Under the pieces are notes generated by a model. It saw only the letters and a list, made by a program, of their open reading frames with translations, made no database searches and was not told the origin of the DNA. From DASYDU01 sp050248495 (GTDB lineage: Bacteria > Planctomycetota > Planctomycetia > Pirellulales > Lacipirellulaceae): a DNA stretch of 64,000 bases. Location of the stretch: positions 62,001 through 126,000 of the forward strand of contig JBFWSG010000005.1 in NCBI GenBank assembly GCA_050248495.1. The letters run 5' to 3'. Both the position numbers and the translations under genes were made by a program. Positions within the stretch are counted from its first letter, which is position 1. The number at the start of each line of letters is the position of its first letter. This document shows positions 33,107 through 40,922 of this stretch, piece after piece.

Positions 33107-34096
33107 TTAGTCGTCGTTTCGGTGGAACAGGGCCCAGGAAAAGAAATCGAGGCCCAGCCAGCGGCCGGCGCCGGTCCCCGCGAGGACCAAAAGCCCTGCC
33201 AGTTCTACGGTTTGATTGATGGTCGGTTCGGCCGTGGCGACCCAGGGAGGCTGCGTAGCGATCACCGAGAGCAGGAACAGGGCCCCTACGATCGATGCGG
33301 TCCGCGTGAACATTCCCAGCAGCAGGCAAACACCGACGCCGAGCGTCAGGATGGTCGCTCCCATATTGACTCGTTGGAGGCTGGCCTCTTCCGGACCGGT
33401 GGTAGCGGTTTCCATGTTCGCCGCCATCGTGACCGTTTTTTGATTCGGCTCGACGACGTTGCGGAATTCCTTGATCATGCCCTGTTCCAGCGAGGCGACA
33501 CCGGCCACCCAGGCCTTGGCCTTGACGGCGGTATCGGCCTGTTTTTTGGTGATGCGTTCCTGCTCGAAGGGGAGCGTCGTCGCTTCTGGTTTCGCCCGCC
33601 ACTGGTCGAGCCGCCAGAGCTCGTGCTGATAATCGGCAATGGCTGCCGTCTCACCTTGGAGGTAGGCATCCAGCTCCGTGACACGCGCGGCGAAGGCGGC
33701 CTTCACGCGGGCAACTTGATCTTCGGTGAGACCGGGCACCGCGGCCGCCTTGTCGGCGACCGCCTGCCAGTCGGCTTTGATGCGATCGACCCAGGGCTTG
33801 TAGGGTGGATTGTCTCCCGCTGTTTTTGCCTCTTCGGCCGTGAGCGTCTTCTTCTGATGCGGCACTGCGAGGAGCTGTTGCCAGTCGTGGCCGCTGGGGG
33901 CAAGCGACTTGAAGGTGTCGGCAAAGGGTCCCTTAGCCATGCCGAGGAACGGCGCGGCCGTGAACGCGACGCGGTACCCGTCGTCGGTCCGCTCGATCTT
34001 CTCCATGCCCGCCGTGAAGAAGTGCCAGCCGATGGCCAGCCGCAAGAGCACGAGTGCCAGGATGGCGAAACCGCCCAGGGATCTGCGACTATCCAC
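33107..34096 (-). CDS. DoxX-like membrane protein with a large hydrophilic insertion
   Basis: A protein of about 329 residues. One membrane helix near the N-terminus (GGFAILALVLLRLAIGWHFF) is followed by FTAGMEKI, a pattern of DoxX proteins. Then comes a charged, helical stretch of about 200 residues, and finally about three helices (TILTLGVGVCLLLGMFTR, SIVGALFLLSVIATQ, TVELAGLLVLAGTGAG). DoxX proteins are about 130-150 residues, so the insertion is the unusual part. The start is uncertain: GTG at 34096 with GAGGTGG upstream is preferred, GTG at 34105 is possible, and the long frame to 34336 overlaps the divergent dehydrogenase gene. It is followed 15 bases later by the Gfo/Idh/MocA gene, so they are co-transcribed. 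Confidence 0.78.
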   Translation of the reverse strand: MDSRRSLGGFAILALVLLRLAIGWHFFTAGMEKIERTDDGYRVAFTAAPFLGMAKGPFADTFKSLAPSGHDWQQLLAVPHQKKTLTAEEAKTAGDNPPYKPWVDRIKADWQAVADKAAAVPGLTEDQVARVKAAFAARVTELDAYLQGETAAIADYQHELWRLDQWRAKPEATTLPFEQERITKKQADTAVKAKAWVAGVASLEQGMIKEFRNVVEPNQKTVTMAANMETATTGPEEASLQRVNMGATILTLGVGVCLLLGMFTRTASIVGALFLLSVIATQPPWVATAEPTINQTVELAGLLVLAGTGAGRWLGLDFFSWALFHRNDD

Positions 34097-34152
34097 CGTA
34101 CCCACCTCGACCGTCTTGCCAGAAACGAGCTGCAAAGCGACAACTTTATGGT

Positions 34153-35163
34153 ATGCCAAATGCGACAACCCCGCCAGCGGTTGGAAAGTCACCGCGAATT
34201 GTCCTGTGTTACCCGGTCGGGGCAAAGCACATCGCCCAGATTGCGGCTGTCGCGCCGGATGCCGAAATTGTCGACGCTGGCCAGGAGCGGGTGGCCGTTG
34301 AGCTGTTGGAAGCCGACATCTTTTGCGGTCACGCAAAGGTGCCCGTGCCGTGGGACGAGGTGGTGCGGAAGGGCCGATTGCAGTGGATTCAGTCCTCCGC
34401 CGCGGGGATGGACCACTGTTTGGTGCCGTCGGTCGTGGGTTCCGACATCACGGTCACCAGTGCATCGGGCGTGCTGGCCGACCAGGTGGCGGACCACACG
34501 ATGGCCCTGCTGGCGTCGCTATTGCGGAGTCTGCCCACGTTTTGGGAAGCGCAAAAAAAGCGCGAGTTCATCCGCCGGCCGACGCGCGATCTGCACCGCG
34601 CGCGGATCGGCATCGTGGGGCTCGGCGGCAACGGGCGGCGGCTGGCGGATGTGCTGAGCGTGTTCCGCACGACGATCCTGGCCACCGACTGGTTTCCGGA
34701 AAACAAGCCGGCGACCGTGTCGGAGCTTTTGCCCGCGGATGCACTCGACGACATGCTCCCGCGAGTCGACATCCTGATCCTTGCCGCGCCTTTGAACAAC
34801 TATACGCGGCACATGATCAACGCCCGCACGCTGGCACTTTTGCCGAAAGACGCGATCTTGATCAACATGGCCCGCGGGGCGCTCGTGGCGGAGAACGATC
34901 TGGCGGACGCGGTCGAGTCGGGACAGCTTGCGGCCGCGGGTATCGACGTCACGGAGGTCGAGCCGCTCGCGGCGTCGAGCCGCCTGTGGTCGCTGCCAAA
35001 CGTGATCATCACTCCGCACGTGGGCGGTCAGGCGGCGACACGAATCGACGATATGACGAACTTTTTCTGCGACAATCTCGCGCGGTACCGCGCGGGAAGG
35101 CCGCTGCGAAACCTGGTGGTGAAAGAGCTGGGTTTCCCGCGGCCGCAATCGCTCGGCGGCTGA
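34153..35163 (+). CDS. D-isomer specific 2-hydroxyacid dehydrogenase family protein
   Basis: A 336-residue NAD(P)-dependent dehydrogenase. The Rossmann motif is GIVGLGGNGRRLADVL. The catalytic set typical of the family is seen: Arg in INMARGALVAENDL, Glu in GIDVTEVEPL, and His in IITPHVGGQ. Substrates in this family include D-lactate, glycerate, glyoxylate and phosphoglycerate; none can be assigned here. The ATG at 34153 was chosen because conserved sequence begins soon after (RIVLCYPVGAKHIAQI); the upstream frame is antisense to the DoxX gene. It diverges from that gene across 56 bases. Confidence 0.88.
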   Translation: MPNATTPPAVGKSPRIVLCYPVGAKHIAQIAAVAPDAEIVDAGQERVAVELLEADIFCGHAKVPVPWDEVVRKGRLQWIQSSAAGMDHCLVPSVVGSDITVTSASGVLADQVADHTMALLASLLRSLPTFWEAQKKREFIRRPTRDLHRARIGIVGLGGNGRRLADVLSVFRTTILATDWFPENKPATVSELLPADALDDMLPRVDILILAAPLNNYTRHMINARTLALLPKDAILINMARGALVAENDLADAVESGQLAAAGIDVTEVEPLAASSRLWSLPNVIITPHVGGQAATRIDDMTNFFCDNLARYRAGRPLRNLVVKELGFPRPQSLGG

Positions 35164-35299
35164 AAACACGCAGAGCAACGGATTGGCATGCCGCAACTTA
35201 GTGCTATTGACAGAGTTGCGCGAAAACCATCCGCTGGACTCGCCTGACGCTTTGTGCCTAAGATAAAGGTGTCCAAAGCGAACAGCTTCGGGGGGAGAA

Positions 35300-35344
35300 A
35301 TGGATTTCTTCGACGCATGGCTTGGGGGCTTCTCTGATTTATGA
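35300..35344 (+). CDS. Possible 14-residue upstream ORF coupled to the kinase gene
   Basis: An ATG at 35300 opens a short frame encoding MDFFDAWLGGFSDL. Its TGA stop (35342-35344) overlaps the kinase ATG (35341-35343) in an ATGA junction, the usual layout for translational coupling. A GGGGGGAG tract lies directly upstream, though its spacing to the ATG is short (2-5 bases). The kinase itself has no well-placed Shine-Dalgarno site of its own, which makes coupling reasonable. It could also be chance; no homologues can be checked here. Confidence 0.35.
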   Translation: MDFFDAWLGGFSDL

Positions 35345-36441
35345 CGACCACGATTCTGCAGGGCACCCGCACGCTCACCTACGGGGGCGACGTCGCGGTT
35401 CAGCAAGATAGCGAGCTCTACGACCACTACCTGAAACTGATCTCGCAGCCGAAGCTGGGTTGGACCGAGCATTTGCGATTGCGGAGGCTGCTTGGGACCG
35501 GCGGACAAGGGGTGGTGTATCTCAGCGAGCGGCGCGGCAGTGACAATTTCACACTGCCCGTGGCGCTCAAGTTCTTTTCGCCGGAGCGGTTCGCCAGTGA
35601 GCGGCATTACCGCGAGGCGATGGAGCGGATGGCGGCCATTTCGAGCCGCGTCGCCCAGATTCAGCATGACAATCTGCTCGACGTGCAGAACTTCATCGAG
35701 CGCCGCCGCGTGCGGATCCAGGAAATGGAATGGATCGATGGTTACGACCTCGATCAATTGCTCCATCCGGACATGCTGCAGCGGGCCCGAAAGAAGGTCA
35801 GCCACAGCCGCTGGGAGTACATCAACCGCGTGGTAGCCACGCCGACTGAGTTTCGCACGCGATTCAAGCCGGGCGTGGCGGTGGCAATCATTCGAGACTG
35901 TCTCAGTGGCCTGGCGGCCCTGCACCGTGAAGAGATCGTCCACGGCGACATCAAGCCATCGAACATCATGGTTAAGCGGACCGGCAGTGCGAAGCTGATC
36001 GACATCGGCTCGGCCATCGACCTGAACGACATGCCGCAGATGAAGACCTGCACGCCGCAGTACGCCGCGCCAGAGATGTTGGAGCGCGAAGAGATCACGC
36101 CGCGGAGCGACTTGTGCAGCCTGGGCTACGTGCTGGTGGAGCTCTTGGCGGGTGCGCCGTTGTTCGCGGGCATCAAGGACTATGCCAAGTTGCTCGAGGC
36201 GAAGCGGACACTGCCGCAGCGCCTGCCCAAGGTGCTCCCCAAAGAGATCACCCACAGCGAGCTGTTGATGACGATCTGCCGGCGGCTGACGTCGCCCGAT
36301 CCGATGCTCCGCTATTCGAGCGCCGAACAGGCCGACGTCGGCCGCGAAGGCCTCGCCGAGTTTCAGCGGACGCTGGTGCGGGTCGATCTGGCCAGCGAAT
36401 ATGAGAACGAGCTGCGATCGTGGCTCGAAGAGTTGGATTGA
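35341..36441 (+). CDS. Serine/threonine protein kinase (Hanks type), soluble
   Basis: A 366-residue kinase with no membrane segment or sensor domain. The glycine loop is LLGTGGQGVVYL, the ATP lysine is in LPVALKFF, and the catalytic loop is VHGDIKPSNIMV, where HRD has become HGD. The metal-binding DFG is replaced by DIG in KLIDIGSA; the aspartate is kept. The activation segment ends in TPQYAAPEML, and the following SDLCSLGYVLVELLAG block is standard. The core Lys and both Asp residues are present, so activity is expected. An insertion of about 40 residues lies before the catalytic loop (QRARKKVSHSRWEYINRVV). A short coupled frame may control its translation. Confidence 0.92.
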   Translation: MTTTILQGTRTLTYGGDVAVQQDSELYDHYLKLISQPKLGWTEHLRLRRLLGTGGQGVVYLSERRGSDNFTLPVALKFFSPERFASERHYREAMERMAAISSRVAQIQHDNLLDVQNFIERRRVRIQEMEWIDGYDLDQLLHPDMLQRARKKVSHSRWEYINRVVATPTEFRTRFKPGVAVAIIRDCLSGLAALHREEIVHGDIKPSNIMVKRTGSAKLIDIGSAIDLNDMPQMKTCTPQYAAPEMLEREEITPRSDLCSLGYVLVELLAGAPLFAGIKDYAKLLEAKRTLPQRLPKVLPKEITHSELLMTICRRLTSPDPMLRYSSAEQADVGREGLAEFQRTLVRVDLASEYENELRSWLEELD

Positions 36442-36447
36442 AGTGCT

Positions 36448-36481
36448 AGTACTCGGTATTGAGTACCCAGTACCGAGTACT
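36448..36481. repeat. Intergenic inverted repeat of the AGTACTCGGTA type
   Basis: AGTACTCGGTA (36448-36458) and TACCGAGTACT (36471-36481) form a perfect 11-base stem; the 12-base loop repeats the related GAGTACCCAG. It starts seven bases after the kinase stop codon. There is no T-run, so it looks like a dispersed palindrome rather than a terminator. Confidence 0.6.
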
Positions 36482-36618
36482 CAGTGCGAGCTTTCGTCTT
36501 TTCCCCGGCTTTTGGATGCCTCGCTGCCATTGACGGCGGCCATCTTGTCGGGGCATCCTAGAGTGCCAAGATTGGCAGCTCTTGCTGCTACTGGCATGTC
36601 CAAGTTGGGAGGCTGGTC

Positions 36619-37902
36619 ATGTCCGTCACCGCACTCATACTTCACTTTGCGCTCGTCGCCCAAGTTTCTGGAGGCGATCGTTATGGCGCACCGTCCAGTT
36701 CACCAGCGAGCGGGCCGCCCCCGGCTGTCAGTCCGCCCGCCGCAGGCACAGGTCCGGCACGCAAGTCGGCGGTGAGTCCGCCGCCGGCGTTCGCACCGGC
36801 CGCCGACGACACGGACACGTCGCCGATCACAGGCAGTCCGATCGATTTTGGCGCGGCGAGCGCACCGCCAAGCTCCGTGCAAAGTCCACCGCCGTCGGTG
36901 CCGTCGAGCAATGTTCCGTTGACGAGCGCTCCGTTGGGAAATGTCAGTCCGACAGATGGGGTCAAACCGTCGACGATGATGGCTTCGATGCTCGCGCCGC
37001 CGTCGAGCGCGCGGCTCGCGGGCCGGCCCGTTCGACTGGCGGAAGTTGTCGCCGGCGCGACGACTCGCGAAGCCCAGTCGCAGCGGATCAATGCCTATTG
37101 GGATTTGTGTTCCTCGGTGGCCGACTACTATCTGGGCGTCCGCGAACAGGATGAGCTGCAGCGGTTGCGGTCGACGGTGGGAAGTGTAGGACCGGCGTGG
37201 CAGCAAGCGGAAGCGGAGTTGGGTGTCCGACTGGGGACATCGCAGCGGGCCGCGGTCGCGTCGCAATATCGACTTTCCAGCTTGATGGGCAACACGGGCG
37301 CGGCGGGCTTGCCGCTGCCGGCCGACTTGCCCCACTGCGGCGACTACTATGCCCGCTTCGACCAGGTGTTCGCCGGACGCGAGACCCCGGAGGCCCAACA
37401 GCTAAGCGAGCTGCTGCCGATGCGGTATGCCGAGCTGTGCGATGCGGCAGTTGCCGTGACGCGAGCAGAGGAATTCTTGAGCGCGGTCGCGGCGCAGCGC
37501 GGCGGCGATGGGACGGGAACGTTGCGGGCGGCCGAGCTGCTTGCGCTGCGACGCCGAGCCTTCGTACAGATTGCCCGCGATTATAACCGCCGCATCGAGC
37601 GCTACGCCGAGCTGGCTTCGCCAGGGCAGATCGACTCGGATCGCCTGATCGGCATGTTGATCATGCGGTCGGGCGCTGCCAGCACCGCGACCCGACCTAC
37701 GAACCTCGCGCCGCCGCCGAACCGCCAGTCGCAAATGGAGTTCGAGGAAGACGCGCAGACCTTCGCCGAGGGTTGGGAGTCGATCAAGAGTGCATCGGCC
37801 GAGACGCCGGTCGACGAAAGTGAACAGGTGACGCCCGCCTCGGCGGAATCGAAGCGTTCCGAACCCCGTCGTGAGCATTCACTGCTCGTGCCCTCGGGGT
37901 GA
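36619..37902 (+). CDS. Secreted proline-rich protein of unknown function
   Basis: A 427-residue protein. A short signal-like N-terminus (VTALILHFALVAQVSGG) precedes a low-complexity Pro/Ser/Ala/Thr-rich stretch up to about residue 125. The middle (about 135-350) is helical, with REAQSQRINAYWDLCSSVAD, QDELQRLRSTVGSVGPAWQQ and QAEAELGVRLGTSQRAAVAS, which is vaguely like helical hairpins of TolC-type outer-membrane efflux proteins, but no beta-barrel strands are evident. The C-terminus is acidic and hydrophilic. GGGAGG before the ATG supports the start. It lies between the kinase and dus genes on the same strand. I do not recognise the family. Confidence 0.7.
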   Translation: MSVTALILHFALVAQVSGGDRYGAPSSSPASGPPPAVSPPAAGTGPARKSAVSPPPAFAPAADDTDTSPITGSPIDFGAASAPPSSVQSPPPSVPSSNVPLTSAPLGNVSPTDGVKPSTMMASMLAPPSSARLAGRPVRLAEVVAGATTREAQSQRINAYWDLCSSVADYYLGVREQDELQRLRSTVGSVGPAWQQAEAELGVRLGTSQRAAVASQYRLSSLMGNTGAAGLPLPADLPHCGDYYARFDQVFAGRETPEAQQLSELLPMRYAELCDAAVAVTRAEEFLSAVAAQRGGDGTGTLRAAELLALRRRAFVQIARDYNRRIERYAELASPGQIDSDRLIGMLIMRSGAASTATRPTNLAPPPNRQSQMEFEEDAQTFAEGWESIKSASAETPVDESEQVTPASAESKRSEPRREHSLLVPSG

Positions 37903-37933
37903 CACCTTTCGGGCGTGCGGCCATAATGGTTGC
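37899..37933 (+). promoter_or_regulatory. Promoter for a leaderless dus transcript
   Basis: A -35 box GTGACA (37899-37904, five of six matches) and a -10 box CATAAT (37922-37927, five of six) are 17 bases apart. The predicted transcription start is 37934, the A of the dus ATG. The -35 box overlaps the stop codon of the preceding gene. No Shine-Dalgarno site is present. Confidence 0.6.
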
Positions 37934-39028
37934 ATGGGACCGCTCACTGCAACTCGATTGGTGCGGAAGTCTGCACCAAAATTGGATCCACCGGACGACG
38001 CACCTCTGCCGAACGTGCGTCCGCTCTTGATCGGACCGGTGAAGGTCGATCCACCGATTCTGCAGGCCCCCATGGCGGGCTTCACGAACTACGCCTTCCG
38101 CCAGATCGTCCGTGAATTCGGTGGCGCTGGCCTGTTGGCGACCGAGATGGTGTGTGCCAAGGGCTTCGTCTGGCTGGCGGACCATGAGGCGGAACATCCC
38201 GACCGGCTGTGGGGCGTGGCCGAGGAGCCGCGGCCGCTGGCGGTTCAAATGTGGGACAACGACCCGGCGACGCTTGCCCGCGTCGGCGAGCGGCTGGCGA
38301 ACGAGTACAAGGTCAGCGTCGTCGACATCAACTTCGGCTGCCCGGTCCGCGACGTCGCTCAGAAGGCGCACAGCGGTTCGTATTTGCTGCGCGAGCCGGA
38401 GCGGATGGGGGCGATCATCGAGCGGGTGGTGAGGGCGTGTGCGCCGACGCCCGTAACGGCCAAGATTCGGCTGGGCTGCTCCCGGGACAGGATCAACGCG
38501 ACCGAGATTGCCCAGGTCGTAGAAGGCGCTGGGGCTGCGGCGCTCACGGTCCACGGCCGCACGGCGGCCGACATGTTCCGCGGCTCGGCCGATTGGGACC
38601 GGATCGCTTCGATCAAGCCGCACCTGAAGAAGATTCCGCTCATCGGCAACGGCGACTTGGATTCGCCGCGCAAGGTGGTCGATGCCTTTCGGCGGTACGA
38701 CGTGGATGGCGTGATGATCGCGCGGGCGTCTTTGGCCAAGCCATGGCTATTCGCGCAGGCGGCCGCGGCGATTCGCGGCGAACCGGTGCCGCCCGATCCG
38801 ACACTTGCCGAAGAGCGCGATTTGCTGCTCCACCACTACGACCTCATCTGCCAACGCTTTGGCGACGAGAAGGGGAGCGTGCTGATGCGCAAATACGCCT
38901 GCTGCTACGCCCAGGGCCGGCACGGGGCTCGCGAGTTCCGCACCCGCGTGGCGAAGGTTGCAACGCCCGCGCAATTTCAGGCAGTGGTGAACGAATATTT
39001 TCCGCGCGAGCCGGTGGCGGCCGGCTAG
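37934..39028 (+). CDS. dus: tRNA-dihydrouridine synthase
   Basis: A 364-residue FMN-dependent enzyme that reduces uridine to dihydrouridine in tRNA. The Dus core shows PPILQAPMAGFTNYAFRQIV, VSVVDINFGCPVRDVAQKA with the catalytic Cys, VTAKIRLGCSRD, ALTVHGRTAADMFRGSADW, and IPLIGNGDLDSPRKVVDAF. The C-terminal RNA-binding helical domain follows. The ATG at 37934 is supported by a good promoter that puts +1 on this codon; an in-frame start at 37871 would overlap the preceding gene. It is convergent with the DUF2721 gene, with a four-base overlap. Confidence 0.93.
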   Translation: MGPLTATRLVRKSAPKLDPPDDAPLPNVRPLLIGPVKVDPPILQAPMAGFTNYAFRQIVREFGGAGLLATEMVCAKGFVWLADHEAEHPDRLWGVAEEPRPLAVQMWDNDPATLARVGERLANEYKVSVVDINFGCPVRDVAQKAHSGSYLLREPERMGAIIERVVRACAPTPVTAKIRLGCSRDRINATEIAQVVEGAGAAALTVHGRTAADMFRGSADWDRIASIKPHLKKIPLIGNGDLDSPRKVVDAFRRYDVDGVMIARASLAKPWLFAQAAAAIRGEPVPPDPTLAEERDLLLHHYDLICQRFGDEKGSVLMRKYACCYAQGRHGAREFRTRVAKVATPAQFQAVVNEYFPREPVAAG

Positions 39029-39489
39029 TTGGCTTTGTTCGTCGCTTTCGAAGCTTCATCCCGGCCGAGCTCGTGCGCCAGCGCATGCAGCGTCAGATTG
39101 ATGTCGCGCAGGAAAAACACGAGCGCCGCGATCAGCGCGGAGAGGCAGAGGATGAAGAGCGTGCTGAGGACCAGCGCCGCCTCGATTTTGAAGAGCGCGC
39201 AGAAGAAGAGCAGGATCACCAAGAGAGCTGCCAGGAACGCACTCACGGCGATCAATGATATCGCGGACTGCAAGAGATGAGCCCGTCGCCAGAGGATGTC
39301 AAGCTGCAATTTGTACCGCCGCCGTTCGTCTTCGTCGCAGTGGCGCAGCATTTCCATTAGTTGCCGCGAGCGGTCGATTGTCCGCCCCAATCGGTTGGTC
39401 ATGTTCAAGAGCAGCATGCCGACGCCGGAGATGAGAATCATCGGGCCGATGGCGGTTTGCAGCACGGGGATCAAGTCGTCGAGCTTCAT
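39025..39489 (-). CDS. DUF2721 family membrane protein
   Basis: A 154-residue protein with three membrane segments: IGPMILISGVGMLLLNMTNR, SAISLIAVSAFLAALLVILL, and LVLSTLFILCLSALIAALVF. The conserved motif NRLGRTIDRSRQL between the first and second segments is the mark of DUF2721. The function is unknown. It is convergent with dus and divergent from the Liv cluster. Confidence 0.88.
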   Translation of the reverse strand: MKLDDLIPVLQTAIGPMILISGVGMLLLNMTNRLGRTIDRSRQLMEMLRHCDEDERRRYKLQLDILWRRAHLLQSAISLIAVSAFLAALLVILLFFCALFKIEAALVLSTLFILCLSALIAALVFFLRDINLTLHALAHELGRDEASKATNKAN

Positions 39490-39590
39490 GGCAGAATTGG
39501 CGGTGGTCGGTTGGCAGGGATTGGCGGCAATATGCGTGAAAGCCCTGCGTAAAACAAGGTGAATTGCGGCGAGCAGCCGGTGCTGCGGCC

Positions 39591-39620
39591 TTGAGGTAGG
39601 CTTGAACGATCCGATAGACT
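39591..39620 (+). promoter_or_regulatory. Candidate promoter of the Liv-type transporter operon
   Basis: TTGAGG (39591-39596) and TAGACT (39615-39620) are 18 bases apart; the -10 box is the same as in the HU promoter. The predicted leader before the ATG at 39666 is about 39 bases, with GGAG just upstream of the start codon. The -35 match is partial. Confidence 0.4.
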
Positions 39621-39665
39621 GACGTGCGCAGGCGGTGAAAATTTATCGCATCGGCTGGAGAATTT

Positions 39666-40829
39666 ATGGCTCTCAACCACCTTCGTTGGGCCAGGCATTG
39701 GTGTTTTGCAATTGGCTTGTTGCTGGCGTTGGGGGCCGGCTGCAACTCGAAATCGCCGAGTTCCGATAAGGTGCTCATCGGCCACTATGCGTCGATGACC
39801 GGCTCCGAGGCCACGTTCGGCCGCTCGACCGACAACGGCATCCACCTGGCGCTCGAAGAGGAAAACGCGGCGGGCGGCATCGACGGCAAAAAGATCGAGG
39901 TCATCACGTACGACGACAAAGGCGACGCCCGCGAGGCCGGCGCTGCCGTGACGCGGCTCGTCTCGCGCGATGGCGTGGTAGCGGTGCTGGGCGAGGTGGC
40001 GTCCGGGCTGTCGCTTGCCGGCGCACCGATCTGCCAGGAAAACAATGTCGTCATGATTACGCCGTCGTCGACCAATCCCAAGGTCACCAAGGTCGGCGAC
40101 AAGATCTTTCGAGTGTGTTTCATCGATCCGTTTCAGGGTTGGGTCGGGGCGAAATTCGCCCGCGAGAACGAGAAGGTGAAGGCCGAGAAAGCGGCGGTCC
40201 TCTACGACCAGGCGTCGCCCTATTCGGTGGGCCTGCGTGAGGAGTTTGAGAAGGCGTTCACCGATATGGGCGGCAAGATCACGTCCACGGAGACTTACAC
40301 TGCGGGCGATCAGGATTTTTCGGCCCAGCTCACGTCGATCCGCAGCAGCGAGCCGGATGTCGTCTATATTCCCGGCTATTACACCGACGTTGGCAACATC
40401 GCGCTGCAGGCCCGCAAGCTCGGCATCAACGTGCCGCTGTTGGGCGGCGACGGCTGGGACTCTTCGAAGCTGGGCCAGATCGGCGGCGAGGCGATCAACA
40501 ACAGCTTCTACTCGAATCACTATTCGCAGGAGGATCCGAGTCCGCGGGTGCAGGATTTCATCAAGAAGTACAAGGAGAAATATGGCGAGATGCCCGACGG
40601 GCTTGCGGCGCTGGGTTATGACGCCGCGCGGATCCTGTTCGATGCCATGAAGCGAGCCAAGTCGACGGCGAGCGACGCCGTGGCCACGGAACTGGCCGCC
40701 ACGAAGGATTTCGACGGCGTGACGGGCAAGATCTCGATCGACGCTGATCGCAACGCGGTGAAGCCGGCCGTGATGCTCGAGATGAAAGACGGCCAGCCGG
40801 TGTACGTCTCGACTATCGACCCACCGTAG
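39666..40829 (+). CDS. Liv-type ABC transporter substrate-binding lipoprotein
   Basis: A 387-residue periplasmic binding protein of the branched-chain amino acid family. The N-terminus carries a lipoprotein signal (FAIGLLLALGAGCNSKS) with lipid attachment at the Cys. The mature part begins KVLIGHYASMTGSEATFGRS and includes NGIHLALEEENAAGGIDGKK and DVVYIPGYYTDVGNIALQAR, which fit the two-lobed Leu/Ile/Val-binding fold. Substrates of this family include branched-chain amino acids, amides and urea; the exact ligand is unknown. It is the first gene of a five-gene transport operon. Confidence 0.92.
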   Translation: MALNHLRWARHWCFAIGLLLALGAGCNSKSPSSDKVLIGHYASMTGSEATFGRSTDNGIHLALEEENAAGGIDGKKIEVITYDDKGDAREAGAAVTRLVSRDGVVAVLGEVASGLSLAGAPICQENNVVMITPSSTNPKVTKVGDKIFRVCFIDPFQGWVGAKFARENEKVKAEKAAVLYDQASPYSVGLREEFEKAFTDMGGKITSTETYTAGDQDFSAQLTSIRSSEPDVVYIPGYYTDVGNIALQARKLGINVPLLGGDGWDSSKLGQIGGEAINNSFYSNHYSQEDPSPRVQDFIKKYKEKYGEMPDGLAALGYDAARILFDAMKRAKSTASDAVATELAATKDFDGVTGKISIDADRNAVKPAVMLEMKDGQPVYVSTIDPP

Positions 40830-40922
40830 CGAGTTGAATTCGGGCGGCACCATTCGGCCTGCGATGCTATGATGCGTCGCACGGGCGCGTACGACCGCCA
40901 TATCTTGCCCGATTTCGACTCG

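Noticed and set aside
34519..36255. 578-codon minus-strand frame opposite the dehydrogenase and kinase genes
   Set aside because: It is a GC-rich shadow rich in Arg, His and Leu, spans two genuine genes with full catalytic motifs on the other strand, and shows no domain.
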